From assembly GCF_900240975.1 (NCBI RefSeq), contig NZ_LT968776.1:186001-250000 (forward strand): 64,000 nt of DNA. Reading direction: 5' to 3'. Position 1 is the stretch's first letter; each line of letters opens with the position of its first letter. The position numbers and the translations under genes are program-made. Below, one piece after another: positions 1 to 11,225 of the stretch. The notes under the pieces were generated by a model. It was not told where the DNA came from. It searched no databases and saw only the letters and a program-made list of their open reading frames with translations. Origin of the DNA: Mycobacterium sp. 4858 (GTDB lineage: Bacteria > Actinomycetota > Actinomycetes > Mycobacteriales > Mycobacteriaceae).

Positions 1-123
1 CGGCCGCAACGACTCGTGCAGGTCGATGGTCGCCTGCATCGCGCGCTTCTGGCGTCGCGACGCGAAGTACATGAACCCGCCCATGATCAGCAGGAAGGGC
101 AGGAACAGGATCAAACTCTCCAT
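1..123 (-). CDS. yajC: Preprotein translocase subunit YajC, N-terminal part
   Basis: Only the first 41 residues lie in the window; the gene continues beyond position 1. YajC is a small inner-membrane partner of the SecDF complex, which helps the Sec translocon export proteins. The visible part starts MESLILFLPFLLIMGG, a single hydrophobic helix, followed by a basic stop-transfer stretch (ASRRQKRAM). This is the typical YajC plan of one membrane anchor and a cytoplasmic tail. It is divergent from gabT, as I remember for M. tuberculosis Rv2588c/Rv2589. The 198-bp gap to gabT must hold both promoters, but I cannot place them with confidence. Confidence 0.88.
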   Translation of the reverse strand, partial: MESLILFLPFLLIMGGFMYFASRRQKRAMQATIDLHESLRP

Positions 124-321
124 GAACGGGCCTGTCTTTTCGTAGTGGCATCGAAGGGCATTTGGTGCCGGGACGACCCGCGGGCCGCGCACCTCGTTAC
201 GGCCAGTGTGCCATTGCCGCAGGTCGCACCCGAGCCCCGCGGTGCACGGGAGGCCCGTCGAAGCCCAGCCGGATAGGCTTGGGTCGCGACGTGACAGGCG
301 CGCCGCGGTGAGGAGAAAATC

Positions 322-1662
322 GTGGCCGGCCTCGAGCAGACCCGCCAGCTGGTCACCGAAATCCCCGGTCCCGCTTCGCTCGAACTCACCAAACGCCGCG
401 CGGCGGCGGTGTCGCACGGGGTCAACGTCTCGCTGCCGGTGTTCGTCGCGCGCGCGTTCGGCGGCATCATCGAGGACGTCGACGGCAACCGGCTCATCGA
501 CCTGGCTTCCGGCATCGCGGTGACGACCGTCGGCAACTCCTCGCCCCGGGTGGTGGAGGCGGTGCGCGCGCAGGTCGCCGAGTTCACCCACACGTGCTTC
601 ATGGTCGTGCCGTACGAGCAATACATCGCCGTCGCCGAAGAGCTCAACCGGATCACGCCGGGCTCCGGCGAGAAGCGCACGGTGTTGTTCAATTCCGGCG
701 CCGAGGCGGTCGAGAACGCCGTCAAGATCGCCCGGTCCCACACCCGCAAGCCCGCCGTCGTGGCGTTCAACCACGCCTACCACGGCCGCACCAACCTGGC
801 GATGGCGCTGACCGCCAAGTCCAAGCCGTACAAGAGCGGCTTCGGCCCGTTCGCGCCGGAGGTCTATCGCGCCCCCGTGTCCTACCCCTACCGGGACGGG
901 CTGCTCGACAAGGAGCTGGCGACCGACGGCGAGAAGGCCGCCGCCCGGGCGATCGACGTGATCGAGAGCCAGGTCGGCGCCGACAGCCTCGCCGCCGTGA
1001 TCATCGAGCCGATCGCCGGCGAGGGCGGGTTCATCGTGCCCGCCGAGGGATTCCTGCCCGCCCTGCTCGACTGGTGCCGCAACAACGACGTGGTGTTCAT
1101 CGCCGACGAGGTGCAGACCGGGTTCGCGCGCACCGGCGCGATGTTCGCGTGCGAACACGAGGGCATCCAACCCGACCTGATCTGCACGGCCAAAGGCATC
1201 GCCGACGGGCTGCCGCTGTCGGCGGTGACCGGGCGCGCGCAGATCATGGATGCATCGCACGTCGGCGGTTTGGGGGGCACATTCGGCGGCAACCCAGTCG
1301 CTTGTGCGGCCGCACTGGCCACCATCAACACGATCGAAAGTGACGGACTGATCGAGCGTGCCCAACAGCTGGAACGGCTGATCACCGAACCGCTGTTGCG
1401 CCTGCAGGCCGGCGATGACCGCATCGGCGATGTGCGCGGTCGGGGCGCCATGATCGCCATCGAGTTGGTGAAGTCCGGGTCGGCCGAGCCCGATGCCGAG
1501 CTCACTCGGAAACTGTCCACCGCCGCCCACGCGGCCGGGGTCGTCGTGTTGACCTGCGGCATGTTCGGCAACATCATCCGGCTCCTGCCGCCGCTGACGA
1601 TCAGCGACGAGCTGCTGAGCGAGGGGCTCGACGTGTTGGGCGGGCTGCTCGGCGACCTCTAG
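322..1662 (+). CDS. gabT: 4-aminobutyrate aminotransferase
   Basis: A 446-residue class III PLP aminotransferase of usual length. It moves the amino group of GABA to 2-oxoglutarate, giving succinate semialdehyde and glutamate, in the cytoplasm. The cofactor region is clear: [14 protein letters not shown] supplies the Asp that contacts the pyridine nitrogen, and [15 protein letters not shown] carries the Schiff-base lysine. The GTG start at 322 follows a GAGGAG ribosome site by a few bases. The next gene, fadD9, makes or consumes aldehydes, and the two are neighbours in M. tuberculosis too (Rv2589-Rv2590), but the 149-bp gap holding an operator suggests separate control. Confidence 0.93.
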   Translation: MAGLEQTRQLVTEIPGPASLELTKRRAAAVSHGVNVSLPVFVARAFGGIIEDVDGNRLIDLASGIAVTTVGNSSPRVVEAVRAQVAEFTHTCFMVVPYEQYIAVAEELNRITPGSGEKRTVLFNSGAEAVENAVKIARSHTRKPAVVAFNHAYHGRTNLAMALTAKSKPYKSGFGPFAPEVYRAPVSYPYRDGLLDKELATDGEKAAARAIDVIESQVGADSLAAVIIEPIAGEGGFIVPAEGFLPALLDWCRNNDVVFIADEVQTGFARTGAMFACEHEGIQPDLICTAKGIADGLPLSAVTGRAQIMDASHVGGLGGTFGGNPVACAAALATINTIESDGLIERAQQLERLITEPLLRLQAGDDRIGDVRGRGAMIAIELVKSGSAEPDAELTRKLSTAAHAAGVVVLTCGMFGNIIRLLPPLTISDELLSEGLDVLGGLLGDL

Positions 1663-1742
1663 AACCGGGGATTCGATCGGGTGGCGTGGGCAATCTCACA
1701 ACACCGGCCGGGGCACGGTCATGGTGGAATACCATTACTTTA

Positions 1743-1763
1743 GCTAACGTTCTATCCGTTAGC
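1743..1763. promoter_or_regulatory. Palindromic operator upstream of car/fadD9
   Basis: A perfect 7-bp inverted repeat, GCTAACG-N7-CGTTAGC, lies 49 bp before the chosen fadD9 start in an AT-richer patch (TTACTTTAGCTAACG). The size and symmetry suit a TetR-type dimer site, but the regulator is unknown. Its presence argues against the longest reading frame from 1686, which would put the site inside coding sequence. Confidence 0.55.
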
Positions 1764-1811
1764 GCGTTGGCGCCAAACTACTCACTATCTTTCATTGCGA
1801 GGGAATTGTTT

Positions 1812-4800
1812 ATGTCGACAATCAACCACGACGAGCGGCTTGAGCGCCGCATCGAGGACCTGACCGCAAACGACCCACAGTTCGCCGCCGCGCGCCCGGA
1901 CCCGGCCGTCGAAGCGGCCTTGGAGACCCCGGGGATGCGACTCCCGGACGTCATCCGGACCGTGATGGAGGGATATGCGGACCGGCCGGCGCTCGCGCAC
2001 CGGGCGGCGGAGTACGTCGCGGACCCGGCGACCGGGCGCACCAGGCTCGAGCTGCTCCCCCGCTTCGAGACCATCACCTACCGTCAGCTTGGCGAGCGGG
2101 TCGCGGCGCTCGGCCGCGCCTGGGCCAACGACGAGGTGCACGTCGGTGACCGGGTCTGCGTGCTGGGCTTCAACAGCGTCGACTACGCCACCATCGACAT
2201 GGCGCTGGCGACGATCAGCGCAATCTCGGTCCCGCTGCAGACCAGCGCGTCGCTGACCTCGCTGCAGCCGATCGTGACCGAGACCGAGCCCACCGTCATC
2301 GCGGCCAGCGCCAACCAGCTGCCCGATGCGGTCGAGCTGATCCTCAGCGGTCACCGGCCCGCGAAGCTGGTGGTGTTCGACTACCACCCCGAGGTCGACG
2401 ACGAGCGCGAGGCGCTGGAAACCGCACGCGCGGGACTGGCGGATGCCGGCGTGGTGGTGGAGACGCTGACCGAGGTCCTCGAGCGCGGCAAGGCGCTGCC
2501 GGACGCGCCGCTGCCGACCAGCGAGGAGCCCGACCCGCTGGCCCTGCTCATCTACACCTCCGGCAGCACCGGCGCGCCCAAGGGCGCGATGTACCCCCAG
2601 AGCAACGTCGCCAAGATCTGGCGCCGGGGCAGCAGGAACTGGTTCGGGGAGAGCGCCGCGTCGATCACCCTCAACTTCATGCCGATGAGCCACGTCATGG
2701 GACGCGGCATCCTCTACGGCACGCTCGGCAACGGCGGCACCGCCTACTTCGCGGCCAAGAGCGACCTCTCGACGCTGCTGGAAGACCTCGAGCTGGTGCG
2801 GCCCACCGAGCTGAACTTCGTGCCGCGCATCTGGGAGACCCTGTTCGGCGAGTTCCAGCGCCAGGTCGAGCGGCGGCTGTCGGAAGGCGCCGACCGCCAG
2901 GCGGTCGCAGCGGAGGTGCTCGCTGAGCAGCGGCAGTACCTGCTGGGCGGGCGGTTCATCTTCGCGATGACGGGCTCGGCGCCCACCTCCCCGGAGTTGC
3001 GCACCTGGGTCGAGTCACTGCTCGAGATGCACCTGAGGGACGGCTACGGCTCGACCGAGGCCGGGATGGTGCTGTTCGACGGCGAGATCCAGCGGCCGCC
3101 GGTGATCGACTACAAGCTCGTCGACGTGCCCGACCTGGGTTACTTCAGCACCGACCGGCCCTACCCGCGCGGTGAGCTGTTGCTGCGGACCGAGAACATG
3201 TTCCCCGGCTACTACAAGCGGGCCGAGACCACCGCCAACGTGTTCGACGAGGACGGCTACTACCGGACCGGCGACGTGTTCGCCGAGGTCGCACCCGACA
3301 AGCTGGTGTACGTCGACCGCCGCAACAACGTGCTGAAGCTGGCGCAGGGCGAATTCGTGACCCTGGCCAAGCTGGAGGCCGAGTTCGGCAACAGCCCGCT
3401 GGTGCGCCAGATCTACGTCTACGGCAACAGCGCGCAGCCCTATCTGCTGGCCGTCGTCGTGCCGACCGAAGAGGCCCTGGCCCGCTGGGACCTGGACACG
3501 CTCAAGGGGAAGATCGCCGACTCGCTGCAGAACGTCGCGCGTCAGGCCGGCCTGCAGTCCTACGAGGTGCCGCGCGACTTCATTGTCGAGACCACACCGT
3601 TCAGCCTGGAGAACGGTCTGCTGACCGGGATCCGCAAGCTGGCGTGGCCGAAGCTGAAGCAGCACTACGGCGAGCGGCTCGAGCAGCTTTACGCCGAGCT
3701 CGCCGAGGGGCAGGCCAACGAGCTGGCCGAATTGCGCCGCAACGGCGCCGACGCGCCCGTGCTGGCGACCGTGAGCCGGGCCGCCGCGGCCATGCTCGGC
3801 ACGGCGGGCACCGAGCTGACCCCGGACGCACATTTCACCGATCTCGGCGGAGACTCGTTGTCGGCGTTGACATTCGGCAATCTTTTGCGCGAGATCTTCG
3901 ACGTCGACGTGCCGGTGGGCGTCATCGTCAGCCCGGCCAGCGACCTGCAGGCCATCGCCCGCTACATCGAGGGCGAGCGCCAGGGCACCAAGCGGCCCAC
4001 GTTCGCCGCCGTGCATGGGCGCGATGCCACCACAGTGCGCGCCGGCGACCTCACCCTGGACAAGTTCCTCGAGGCCGAGACGCTGGCCGCCGCGCCCAGC
4101 CTGCCCAAGCCCGCCGCCGAGGTGCGCACGGTGCTGCTGACCGGCGCCACCGGCTTCCTGGGCCGCTACCTGGCGCTGGAGTGGCTCGAGCGCATGGACC
4201 TGGTGGACGGCAAGGTGATCGCCCTGGTGCGCGCCAAGTCCGACGACGAGGCGCGCGCGCGGCTGGACAACACCTTCGGCGTCGGCTCTCCCCAGGGCGA
4301 CCCGAAGCTCGTGGCGCACTACCAGGAACTGGCCGCCGACCACCTGGAGGTCATCGCCGGCGACAAGGGCGAGGCCAACCTGGGCCTCGACCACCACACC
4401 TGGCAGCGGCTCGCGGACACCGTCGACCTGATCATCGACCCGGCCGCGCTGGTCAACCACGTGCTGCCGTACAGCGAGCTGTTCGGTCCCAACGCGCTGG
4501 GCACCGCCGAACTGATTCGGATCGCGCTGACCACCAAGCTGAAGCCCTACACCTACGTGTCGACGATCGGTGTCGGCGACCAGATAACGCCGGGCCAGTT
4601 CGTCGAGGACGCCGACATCCGCCAGATCAGCGCGACGCGGGCGATCAACGACAACTACGCCAACGGCTACGGCAACAGCAAGTGGGCCGGCGAGGTGCTG
4701 CTGCGCGAGGCCCACGACCTGTGCGGCCTGCCCGTCGCGGTGTTCCGCTGCGACATGATCCTGGCCGACACCACCTATGCGGGACAGCTCAACCTGCCGG

Positions 4801-5345
4801 ACATGTTCACCCGGCTGATGCTGAGCCTGGTCGCCACCGGTGTCGCGCCCGGCTCGTTCTACGAACTGGACGCCGAGGGCAACCGCCGGCGTTCGCACTA
4901 CGACGGCCTGCCGGTGGAGTTCGTCGCCTCGTCGATCTCCACGCTGGGCACGCAGGTGCTGGACAACGTCCCCGGAGGTGACGGTTTCCAGACGTACCAC
5001 GTGATGAACCCGTACGACGATGGCATCGGTCTCGACGAGTACGTCGACTGGCTGATCGACGCCGGCTACGGGATCCAGCGCATTGCCGACTACGGCGACT
5101 GGCTGCGGCGGTTCGAACAGGCGATGCGGACGCTGCCCGAGCGGCAACGCCAGTACTCGCTGCTGCCGCTGCTGCACAACTACCAGAAGCCCGAGAAGCC
5201 GATCAACGGGTCGATGGCACCGACCGACCGCTTCCGCGCCGCGGTGCAGGAGGCGAAGATCGGCCCCGACAAAGACATCCCCCATGTCTCGGCGCCGGTC
5301 ATCGTCAAGTACGTCACCGACCTGCAGCTGCTCGGACTGCTGTAA
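1812..5345 (+). CDS. fadD9: Carboxylic acid reductase (FadD9 family)
   Basis: A 1177-residue three-domain enzyme that reduces carboxylic acids to aldehydes with ATP and NADPH. The adenylation domain has [15 protein letters not shown] near residue 246. The carrier domain has [10 protein letters not shown] near residue 680, whose Ser takes the phosphopantetheine arm. The reductase domain opens with [13 protein letters not shown] near residue 775 and has the catalytic YGNSK near 952. Length and order match the Nocardia and mycobacterial CAR family. I start at ATG 1812 ([16 protein letters not shown]), because known family members begin at this DERL segment and the operator at 1743-1763 lies upstream. 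The carrier must be activated by a phosphopantetheinyl transferase encoded elsewhere. A strong hairpin follows the stop. Confidence 0.95.
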   Translation: MSTINHDERLERRIEDLTANDPQFAAARPDPAVEAALETPGMRLPDVIRTVMEGYADRPALAHRAAEYVADPATGRTRLELLPRFETITYRQLGERVAALGRAWANDEVHVGDRVCVLGFNSVDYATIDMALATISAISVPLQTSASLTSLQPIVTETEPTVIAASANQLPDAVELILSGHRPAKLVVFDYHPEVDDEREALETARAGLADAGVVVETLTEVLERGKALPDAPLPTSEEPDPLALLIYTSGSTGAPKGAMYPQSNVAKIWRRGSRNWFGESAASITLNFMPMSHVMGRGILYGTLGNGGTAYFAAKSDLSTLLEDLELVRPTELNFVPRIWETLFGEFQRQVERRLSEGADRQAVAAEVLAEQRQYLLGGRFIFAMTGSAPTSPELRTWVESLLEMHLRDGYGSTEAGMVLFDGEIQRPPVIDYKLVDVPDLGYFSTDRPYPRGELLLRTENMFPGYYKRAETTANVFDEDGYYRTGDVFAEVAPDKLVYVDRRNNVLKLAQGEFVTLAKLEAEFGNSPLVRQIYVYGNSAQPYLLAVVVPTEEALARWDLDTLKGKIADSLQNVARQAGLQSYEVPRDFIVETTPFSLENGLLTGIRKLAWPKLKQHYGERLEQLYAELAEGQANELAELRRNGADAPVLATVSRAAAAMLGTAGTELTPDAHFTDLGGDSLSALTFGNLLREIFDVDVPVGVIVSPASDLQAIARYIEGERQGTKRPTFAAVHGRDATTVRAGDLTLDKFLEAETLAAAPSLPKPAAEVRTVLLTGATGFLGRYLALEWLERMDLVDGKVIALVRAKSDDEARARLDNTFGVGSPQGDPKLVAHYQELAADHLEVIAGDKGEANLGLDHHTWQRLADTVDLIIDPAALVNHVLPYSELFGPNALGTAELIRIALTTKLKPYTYVSTIGVGDQITPGQFVEDADIRQISATRAINDNYANGYGNSKWAGEVLLREAHDLCGLPVAVFRCDMILADTTYAGQLNLPDMFTRLMLSLVATGVAPGSFYELDAEGNRRRSHYDGLPVEFVASSISTLGTQVLDNVPGGDGFQTYHVMNPYDDGIGLDEYVDWLIDAGYGIQRIADYGDWLRRFEQAMRTLPERQRQYSLLPLLHNYQKPEKPINGSMAPTDRFRAAVQEAKIGPDKDIPHVSAPVIVKYVTDLQLLGLL

Positions 5346-5356
5346 AGCGCCAGAAA

Positions 5357-5391
5357 GCAATCGCCCAGCCCCGTCGGGGCTGGGCGATTGC
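5357..5391. terminator. Strong hairpin between convergent genes
   Basis: A perfect 16-bp stem (GCAATCGCCCAGCCCC and its complement) with a 3-base GTC loop, then CCTTT on the plus strand. It sits 12 bp after the fadD9 stop and 15 bp before the stop of the convergent gene, so it can end transcription from both sides. Confidence 0.85.
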
Positions 5392-5405
5392 CCTTTGTGT
5401 ACGCG

Positions 5406-6092
5406 TTACTGCTGCGGGTGCGGCCAGCGCAGGTACGCGGCGTTGGCTCCCGACGCCGAGCGCTGGCGACGCCACCCCCGCTTCGGTTCCGGGTCGGCCG
5501 CCGAGCGCGGCTTGGTCAGCGCGCCCGAGGAAACCTCGGCCGGCTCGTACGCCGAATCCCGGTACGGCGCGACGCCCGGCGCCGCCGCGGCGCCCGCCGG
5601 CGCCAACGGCTGCACGTCGCGCGCCAGGCGCACGGCGGTGCGCGCCAACGCCACACCGGCCACGAAGATGATCAGCGCACCCAGTCCGGAGAAATAGGTG
5701 ACCTCCAACACCGCGCGCTTGCGTTCGGTGGCGGCGACCGGGTCACCGGCGGAGCCGATGCCCAACAGCGGCGCGAGCTGACCACCGACGACGAACCAGG
5801 CGCCGGCCAGCACCGCCAGCCAACCGCCCAGCATCGCCGCCACCCGATTTCCGGCGACGATCAACAACAGACCGCCCAGCACGGTCGCGGCTCCCGGCAG
5901 CACCTCGAGCCACCCCCGGGCCGTACTCCATGCCCACTCCCGGTCGGGTGTGTAGGCGAAGTTGAAGCGCGGTCCGACAAACGGTATTAACGCCCCCCAG
6001 GCTCCCAAGATGACCAGGAGCAATCCGCTGACCGCGCCACGCGAGCGAGGCATGCTCAGCCCGCGGGATTGGCCGTCTTCTGCGTATTTCAT
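5406..6092 (-). CDS. Four-helix membrane protein, paralogue A
   Basis: A 228-residue protein of unknown function with four predicted membrane segments: GLLLVILGAWGALIPFVG, AATVLGGLLLIVAGNRV, LGGWLAVLAGAWFVVGG and SGLGALIIFVAGVALART. A soluble, charged tail ends in LRWPHPQQ. The ATG at 6092 has GAGGGGAT just upstream; longer in-frame starts would read into the neighbouring gene. It is clearly paralogous to the protein at 6768-7439 (shared MPR.RGA..GLLLV and ARGWLEVLPGA-type segments), and a DUF1304 gene lies between the two. I do not recognise a named family or role. Confidence 0.8.
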   Translation of the reverse strand: MKYAEDGQSRGLSMPRSRGAVSGLLLVILGAWGALIPFVGPRFNFAYTPDREWAWSTARGWLEVLPGAATVLGGLLLIVAGNRVAAMLGGWLAVLAGAWFVVGGQLAPLLGIGSAGDPVAATERKRAVLEVTYFSGLGALIIFVAGVALARTAVRLARDVQPLAPAGAAAAPGVAPYRDSAYEPAEVSSGALTKPRSAADPEPKRGWRRQRSASGANAAYLRWPHPQQ

Positions 6093-6223
6093 GACATCCC
6101 CTCGTTGAATACCGGGCCTATTTCCGGCCGGAGATGGGTACCCGGCGTTTTCCAGTCGTAACCCATGGGGCGCGCGAAAGCCACCGCGCCCCGAGGCCAT
6201 TGGGGCTGGTGAGGCCGGTGTTA

Positions 6224-6607
6224 CTAGTGGAGCGCGAGGAGCAAGAGCACGATCGCGACGGCCGGAAAGGCGCCCTGGCTCACCGCCGCCCGCGCCTTGT
6301 CCGGCGCGGACAACAGCAGCACCACTGCGGCCGCGGCCATCGACCCGACGCCGGCGAAGATCAACGCCGCGCCAACGGCGTTGTGCCGCAAGGCAATCGC
6401 GACGACGCCGACTCCGGTCACGACCGCCAGGAACAAGTTGTAGAAGCCTTGGTTGAACGCCAACAGCTTGGTGGTCTCGGCCTCCTCGGCCGTGGTGCCG
6501 AATGCGGCGCGGGTGCGCGGCGAGGTCCAGGTCAACGATTCCATCACGAAGATGTACACGTGCAGTAACGCCGCGAGTGCGGCGAATATCAGGCCGGCAG
6601 TGAGCAT
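6224..6607 (-). CDS. DUF1304 family membrane protein
   Basis: A 127-residue protein with about four membrane helices and the DUF1304 pattern: LLHVYIFVMESLTW in helix 1, then LLAFNQGFYNLFLAVVTG. The ATG at 6607 has an excellent GAGGAGGAG site. Function is not established for the family. It lies between two paralogous four-helix genes in the same direction, with gaps of 160 and 131 bp, so it may have its own promoter. Confidence 0.85.
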   Translation of the reverse strand: MLTAGLIFAALAALLHVYIFVMESLTWTSPRTRAAFGTTAEEAETTKLLAFNQGFYNLFLAVVTGVGVVAIALRHNAVGAALIFAGVGSMAAAAVVLLLSAPDKARAAVSQGAFPAVAIVLLLLALH

Positions 6608-6715
6608 CGCTCCTCCTCGTCGGTCGAGGCCTGCGGCGCGACGCAGGCATCCGCGTGTCTCGGCGTGCCGGTGGACTTTACCGACTTGCGGTTGCCCGGG
6701 CCGTCCCAACGCGAA

Positions 6716-6747
6716 AAGGCGCCGGTAGCTCAGCGCTACCGACGCCC
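6716..6747 (-). terminator. Hairpin terminator after paralogue B
   Basis: An 11-of-12-bp stem, GGCGCCGGTAGC paired with GCTACCGACGCC, followed on the minus strand by CCTTTTCG. It lies 20 bp past the stop of the gene at 6768 and separates it from the DUF1304 gene. Confidence 0.65.
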
Positions 6748-6767
6748 CTCGCGTGACTGTTACCGCA

Positions 6768-7439
6768 CTACACGCCGGCGTGGTGGTGCCGGTGGAACAA
6801 GCCGCCGCCGGCGCGCCGGCCGAAGAAGCCGTGCCCGCGGGGCTCAGCCGCCGCCCGGTCCGTCCGCGCCGCGGTCACGCCGCGCGTCTCGTCGTACATG
6901 GCCGGTTCACCCGCCGGCACGGCGCCGGCCGCCATCGCCGGTTCCGTCACCACGACGTCGCGCGCATGCCGCACCGCCAGGCGCCCCACGGCCGCCCCGC
7001 CCAGGAACACGATCAACGCCCCCAGGCCGGTGAAGTAGGTGATCTCGAGCAGGGCACGTTTCACGTCCGTCGCGGCCATCGGTTGACCGACGTCGCCGAT
7101 GCCCAGCGTCGGCGCGAACGCGCGCCCGACGATGAACCAGGCGCCGGCAACGACCGCCAGCCAGCCGCCCAACACCGCATTCGCGCGGTTGCCGGAGAGC
7201 AGCACCAGCAGGCCGCCCACCGCGGCCGCGGCGCCGGGGAGCACCTCGAGCCAACCCTTGGCCGTGGTCCAGGTCCATGCCGGGTCGGACATGTAGGCCC
7301 AGTCGACGTTGGCCCCGAAGAACGGCACCAGCGCCCCCCAGGCGCCGAGAAGAACAAGGAGTAGCCCGGTCAGCGCGCCGCGGGTACGTGGCATGTACAG
7401 CGCGCGAGGGCGTTCGTAGTCGTGGCGCGTGGTCCTCAT
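6768..7439 (-). CDS. Four-helix membrane protein, paralogue B
   Basis: A 223-residue paralogue of the protein at 5406-6092. It has the same four hydrophobic segments (GLLLVLLGAWGALVPFFG, AAAVGGLLVLLSGNRAN, LGGWLAVVAGAWFIVG, TGLGALIVFLGGAAVGRL) and a soluble tail of different sequence ending in HRHHHAGV. The start is decided by the ribosome site: AAGGAG sits six bases before ATG 7439, whereas the upstream GTG at 7454 would place that site inside the gene. The His-rich end (LFHRHHHAGV) is absent from paralogue A and might bind metal. Function unknown. Confidence 0.8.
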   Translation of the reverse strand: MRTTRHDYERPRALYMPRTRGALTGLLLVLLGAWGALVPFFGANVDWAYMSDPAWTWTTAKGWLEVLPGAAAAVGGLLVLLSGNRANAVLGGWLAVVAGAWFIVGRAFAPTLGIGDVGQPMAATDVKRALLEITYFTGLGALIVFLGGAAVGRLAVRHARDVVVTEPAMAAGAVPAGEPAMYDETRGVTAARTDRAAAEPRGHGFFGRRAGGGLFHRHHHAGV

Positions 7440-7675
7440 CAGAATCTCCTTCACAGGTATTGCTGCTGTGACCCTGGTTACCCCTGCCGGACCGCACGTA
7501 ACCGACTGCGGACCACCTAGGTGTTTGCTGTGCGACCCCGCGGCGGCCGCGCCGAAGGTGTCCCGCGCCCGATTACCCGTGGTGGCGATGGCCTGAGCGG
7601 GCCGAACCGCGCGCTCGGCGGGCCTTTGAGGACTTGCTCGTCCGACAGGTCACGATTTGGTAATGGTCGGGTCCG
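7440..7675. other. Intergenic region between ruvB end and paralogue B start
   Basis: Some 236 bp without a convincing gene. It must hold the promoter of the gene starting at 7439. No clear operator or hairpin was found. Confidence 0.5.
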
Positions 7676-8718
<1,043 letters not shown>

Positions 8719-8722
<4 letters not shown>

Positions 8723-9315
8723 TTCGACTTGCCCAGCAGCGACAGGGCGGCGCGCAGGGCACCGGACGTCGTCGCGTCCTGCTCGGCGGCCAACACCTTG
8801 TCGGTGGCCTCTTCGGCCTGTTTGACCGGGAAGCCGAGGCCGACCAGGGCCTCCACCACCGGTCCCCGCACCGCGTGCCCGTTCACCACCGACGCGCCGC
8901 CCGGTGCGGCCGTCACCGCGCCGACCTTGTCGCGCAGCTCGAGCACCATCCGCTCGGCGCCGCGTTTCCCGATACCGGGAACCCGGGTCAGGGCGGCGAC
9001 ATCACTGTCGTGCAGCACCTGCCGCAGCGCCGCGGCGTCGTGCACGGCCAGCGTCGCCATCGCCAGCCGGGGCCCGACGCCCGACACCGTCAGCAGCGTC
9101 AGGAACAGGTCGCGGGTATCGGAGTCTGGAAACCCGTACAGCGTCTGCGAGTCCTCGCGCACCACCATCGCGGTGATCAACCGGGCCTCGGTGCCCGTGC
9201 GCAGCGTCGCCAGCGTCGACGGCGTCGCGTTCACCCGGTAGCCGACGCCGGCGGCCTCGATCACCGCGTGATCGAGCGCCACCTCGAGCACCTCGCCGCG
9301 CACCGAGGCGATCAT
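8719..9315 (-). CDS. ruvA: Holliday junction DNA-binding protein RuvA
   Basis: A 198-residue protein forming the tetramer that holds the four-way junction flat and recruits RuvB. It starts [28 protein letters not shown] (OB-fold), has helix-hairpin-helix motifs around [11 protein letters not shown] and [16 protein letters not shown], and ends in the RuvB-binding helix [16 protein letters not shown]. The ATG overlaps the ruvC stop (ATGA at 9312-9315) and its own stop overlaps ruvB. Longer in-frame starts would run through ruvC. Confidence 0.98.
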
Positions 9316-9866
9316 CGGGCGGCCTTCAGTCTGGCCAGATACTTGTGCCGCTGCTGTTCGGCCAGCGCCTCGGCGGCGGCCATCCGGGCCAGCATCGGCG
9401 CGCGCCAGCAATGACAGATCGCCAGGGCCAGCGCGTCGGCGGCGTCGGCCGGCGTCGGCTTGGCTTGCAGCGCAAGGATTTTCGTGACCATCGCGGTGAC
9501 CTGGGCCTTGTCCGCGCCGCCGTTGCCGGTCACGGCGGCCTTGACCTCGCTGGGGGTGTGGAAGTGCACGTCGATGCCACGCTTGGCCGCCGCCAGCGCT
9601 ACCACCCCGCCGGCCTGCGCGGTGCCCATCACCGTCGACACGTTCAGCTGGGAGAACACCCGCTCGATCGCCACGACGTCCGGCCGATGGGTGGCCAGCC
9701 AGTGCTCCACGGCATCGCTGATGGCCAGCAACCTCTTGGCCAGCGGCGCGTCCGACGGGGTTCGCACCACGTCGACGTCCAGCGCGACCACGTTGCGCCC
9801 GCGCCCGGCTTCCACGACCGACAGCCCGCATCGGGTCAGCCCGGGGTCGACGCCCATCACCCGCAT
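9312..9866 (-). CDS. ruvC: Holliday junction endonuclease RuvC
   Basis: A 184-residue RNase H-fold nuclease that cuts Holliday junctions symmetrically. The first catalytic Asp is in [14 protein letters not shown], the Glu in [10 protein letters not shown], and the last acidic residues in [14 protein letters not shown] and [13 protein letters not shown]. First gene of ruvCAB. The 181-bp gap to the divergent gene at 10048 should hold the operon promoter; no LexA box was clear to me. Confidence 0.98.
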   Translation of the reverse strand: MRVMGVDPGLTRCGLSVVEAGRGRNVVALDVDVVRTPSDAPLAKRLLAISDAVEHWLATHRPDVVAIERVFSQLNVSTVMGTAQAGGVVALAAAKRGIDVHFHTPSEVKAAVTGNGGADKAQVTAMVTKILALQAKPTPADAADALALAICHCWRAPMLARMAAAEALAEQQRHKYLARLKAAR

Positions 9867-10047
9867 TGCCCGCTCCCACCTGTAGAACAGCTGTTCGATA
9901 CCCTAGCGGGCGGGACCGACCGGCTCGCGGAGGACACGCGGCGGCAGCGCCCAATTCGCGGCCGGGAGGTTCCAGCGCCGAATCCGCCGAAAAGCTGTTA
10001 GCTTTAGCCGACGTTCGCTCGAGCAAGGTGGCAACGGAAGGGCTCGC

Positions 10048-10662
10048 GTGGGATCACTGCTGGTCATTATCGCGATCGTGCTGTTCATCGCGTCCATCGT
10101 GGTGCTCGTCATCGCTTTGCGACGTCCCAAGCAGCCGGGCCCGCCCCGGGGACGTCAGGACCCGCTCTCGTTCAACGCGATGCCGGAGTTCGGCCCCCGC
10201 CAGCTCGGCCCGGGCGCCATCGTCAGCTACGGCGGAGTCGACTACGTGGTGCGCGGGTCGGTGACGTACCGCGAGGGCCCGTTCGTGTGGTGGGAGCACC
10301 TGCTGGAGGGCGGCGACCAGCCGATCTGGTTCAGCGTCGAGGAGGACGACGGGCGCCTCGAGCTGGCGATGTGGGTCAGCCGCAAGGACGTCCGGCTGCA
10401 GCCGGGTGACCAATATGTCGTCGACGGGGTGACGTTTCACGAGTCCGAACGCGGTCGCGCCTCGTTCACCACCGAGGGCACCACGGGTCTGCCGGCGGGC
10501 GGCGAGATGGAGTTCGTCGACTGCGCCAACTCCGACGAGTCCGCACTGCTCTCGTTCGAACGCTGGGCACCGGGCACGCCGTGGGAGGTGTCGACCGGCA
10601 AGCCGGTGCTGACCGGCGAGCTGACGGTGTATCCCGCGCCCCCGCCCTCCCCGTCCTCCTAG
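10048..10662 (+). CDS. DUF4178 membrane-anchored protein
   Basis: A 204-residue protein with one N-terminal membrane helix ([21 protein letters not shown]), a basic Pro-rich linker and a soluble beta-rich DUF4178 domain ([41 protein letters not shown]). It corresponds, from memory, to M. tuberculosis Rv2597. It is first in a tight cluster with DUF2617, DUF4247, DUF350 and a SpeE-like protein, so a joint role at the membrane linked to a polyamine-like product is plausible but unproven. Its stop codon lies inside the first copy of a 40-bp tandem duplication. Confidence 0.88.
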   Translation: MGSLLVIIAIVLFIASIVVLVIALRRPKQPGPPRGRQDPLSFNAMPEFGPRQLGPGAIVSYGGVDYVVRGSVTYREGPFVWWEHLLEGGDQPIWFSVEEDDGRLELAMWVSRKDVRLQPGDQYVVDGVTFHESERGRASFTTEGTTGLPAGGEMEFVDCANSDESALLSFERWAPGTPWEVSTGKPVLTGELTVYPAPPPSPSS

Positions 10663-10730
10663 GAGCGCGTCGGTGCCGCTTCACCAGCTCCCGTCCTCCT
10701 AGGAGCGCGTCGGTGCCGCTTCACCAGCTC
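10651..10730. repeat. Perfect 40-bp tandem duplication at a gene junction
   Basis: Positions 10651-10690 and 10691-10730 are identical over 40 bp. Each copy holds CCTCCTAG (the upstream stop), an AGGAG ribosome site and the GTG start of the next gene. In copy 1 the GTG at 10673 opens a frame that stops after nine codons at the TAG of copy 2; only the copy 2 GTG at 10713 leads into the full DUF2617 gene. The result is a duplicated start region with a nine-codon minigene before the real gene. Confidence 0.95.
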
Positions 10731-11225
10731 GCCGTAGCGCCTTCGGACGTCTCGGGCGAAAACCTCGGGCTCGCCCTCAACGCGCCCGCACCGCCACCCC
10801 TGGCGACCTGCCTGCTGGCCCACCCCGCCGGCGGCGCGCTGCTGCTCGGGGTCCTCGGCGCCTCGCACGTCGTCACGGTGGAGCACGCCGCGGGCCGGTT
10901 CTCCGAGGAGGTCTCCTGCACGGCGCGCGGCCACGGCGTCGACCTGCCGGAGCGCACGGCCACCGCCGGCTACTCCCTGGAATCCCGCACCGACACGTAC
11001 GGCGAGGCGACCTTCCGCCGCATTGCCGGTGATCTCCGTGACCGGTGCGCGCGCGAAAAGGGTTGGCTCGGCGGCTCTTTTCCCGGTGACGACGCCGCGC
11101 TGACCGCGTTGGCCGCCGAGGCCGACGGCGCCGGCTGGCGCTGGCAGACCTGGCACCTGTATCCGGCCGCCCGGGTGGCGTCGGGCGGCATGGTGGTGCA
11201 CACGGCGAGCCGGTGGCATCCATGA
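10713..11225 (+). CDS. DUF2617 family protein
   Basis: A 170-residue soluble protein of unknown function, close to M. tuberculosis Rv2598 by memory (VPLHQLAVAPSDVSG start, GVLGASHVVTVEH, GWLGGSFPGDDAALTALAAE, WRWQTWHLYP). The GTG at 10713 in the second repeat copy is chosen, because the same GTG in the first copy hits a stop after nine codons. The stop overlaps the next start as ATGA at 11222-11225. No membrane helix or signal peptide is seen. Confidence 0.85.
   Translation: MPLHQLAVAPSDVSGENLGLALNAPAPPPLATCLLAHPAGGALLLGVLGASHVVTVEHAAGRFSEEVSCTARGHGVDLPERTATAGYSLESRTDTYGEATFRRIAGDLRDRCAREKGWLGGSFPGDDAALTALAAEADGAGWRWQTWHLYPAARVASGGMVVHTASRWHP

Noticed and set aside
3015-5360. Long open frame (781 codons) antisense to fadD9
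   Set aside because: High GC gives long antisense frames. Its protein is His/Gln/Arg/Val-rich without family features, while the plus strand encodes a clear CAR.
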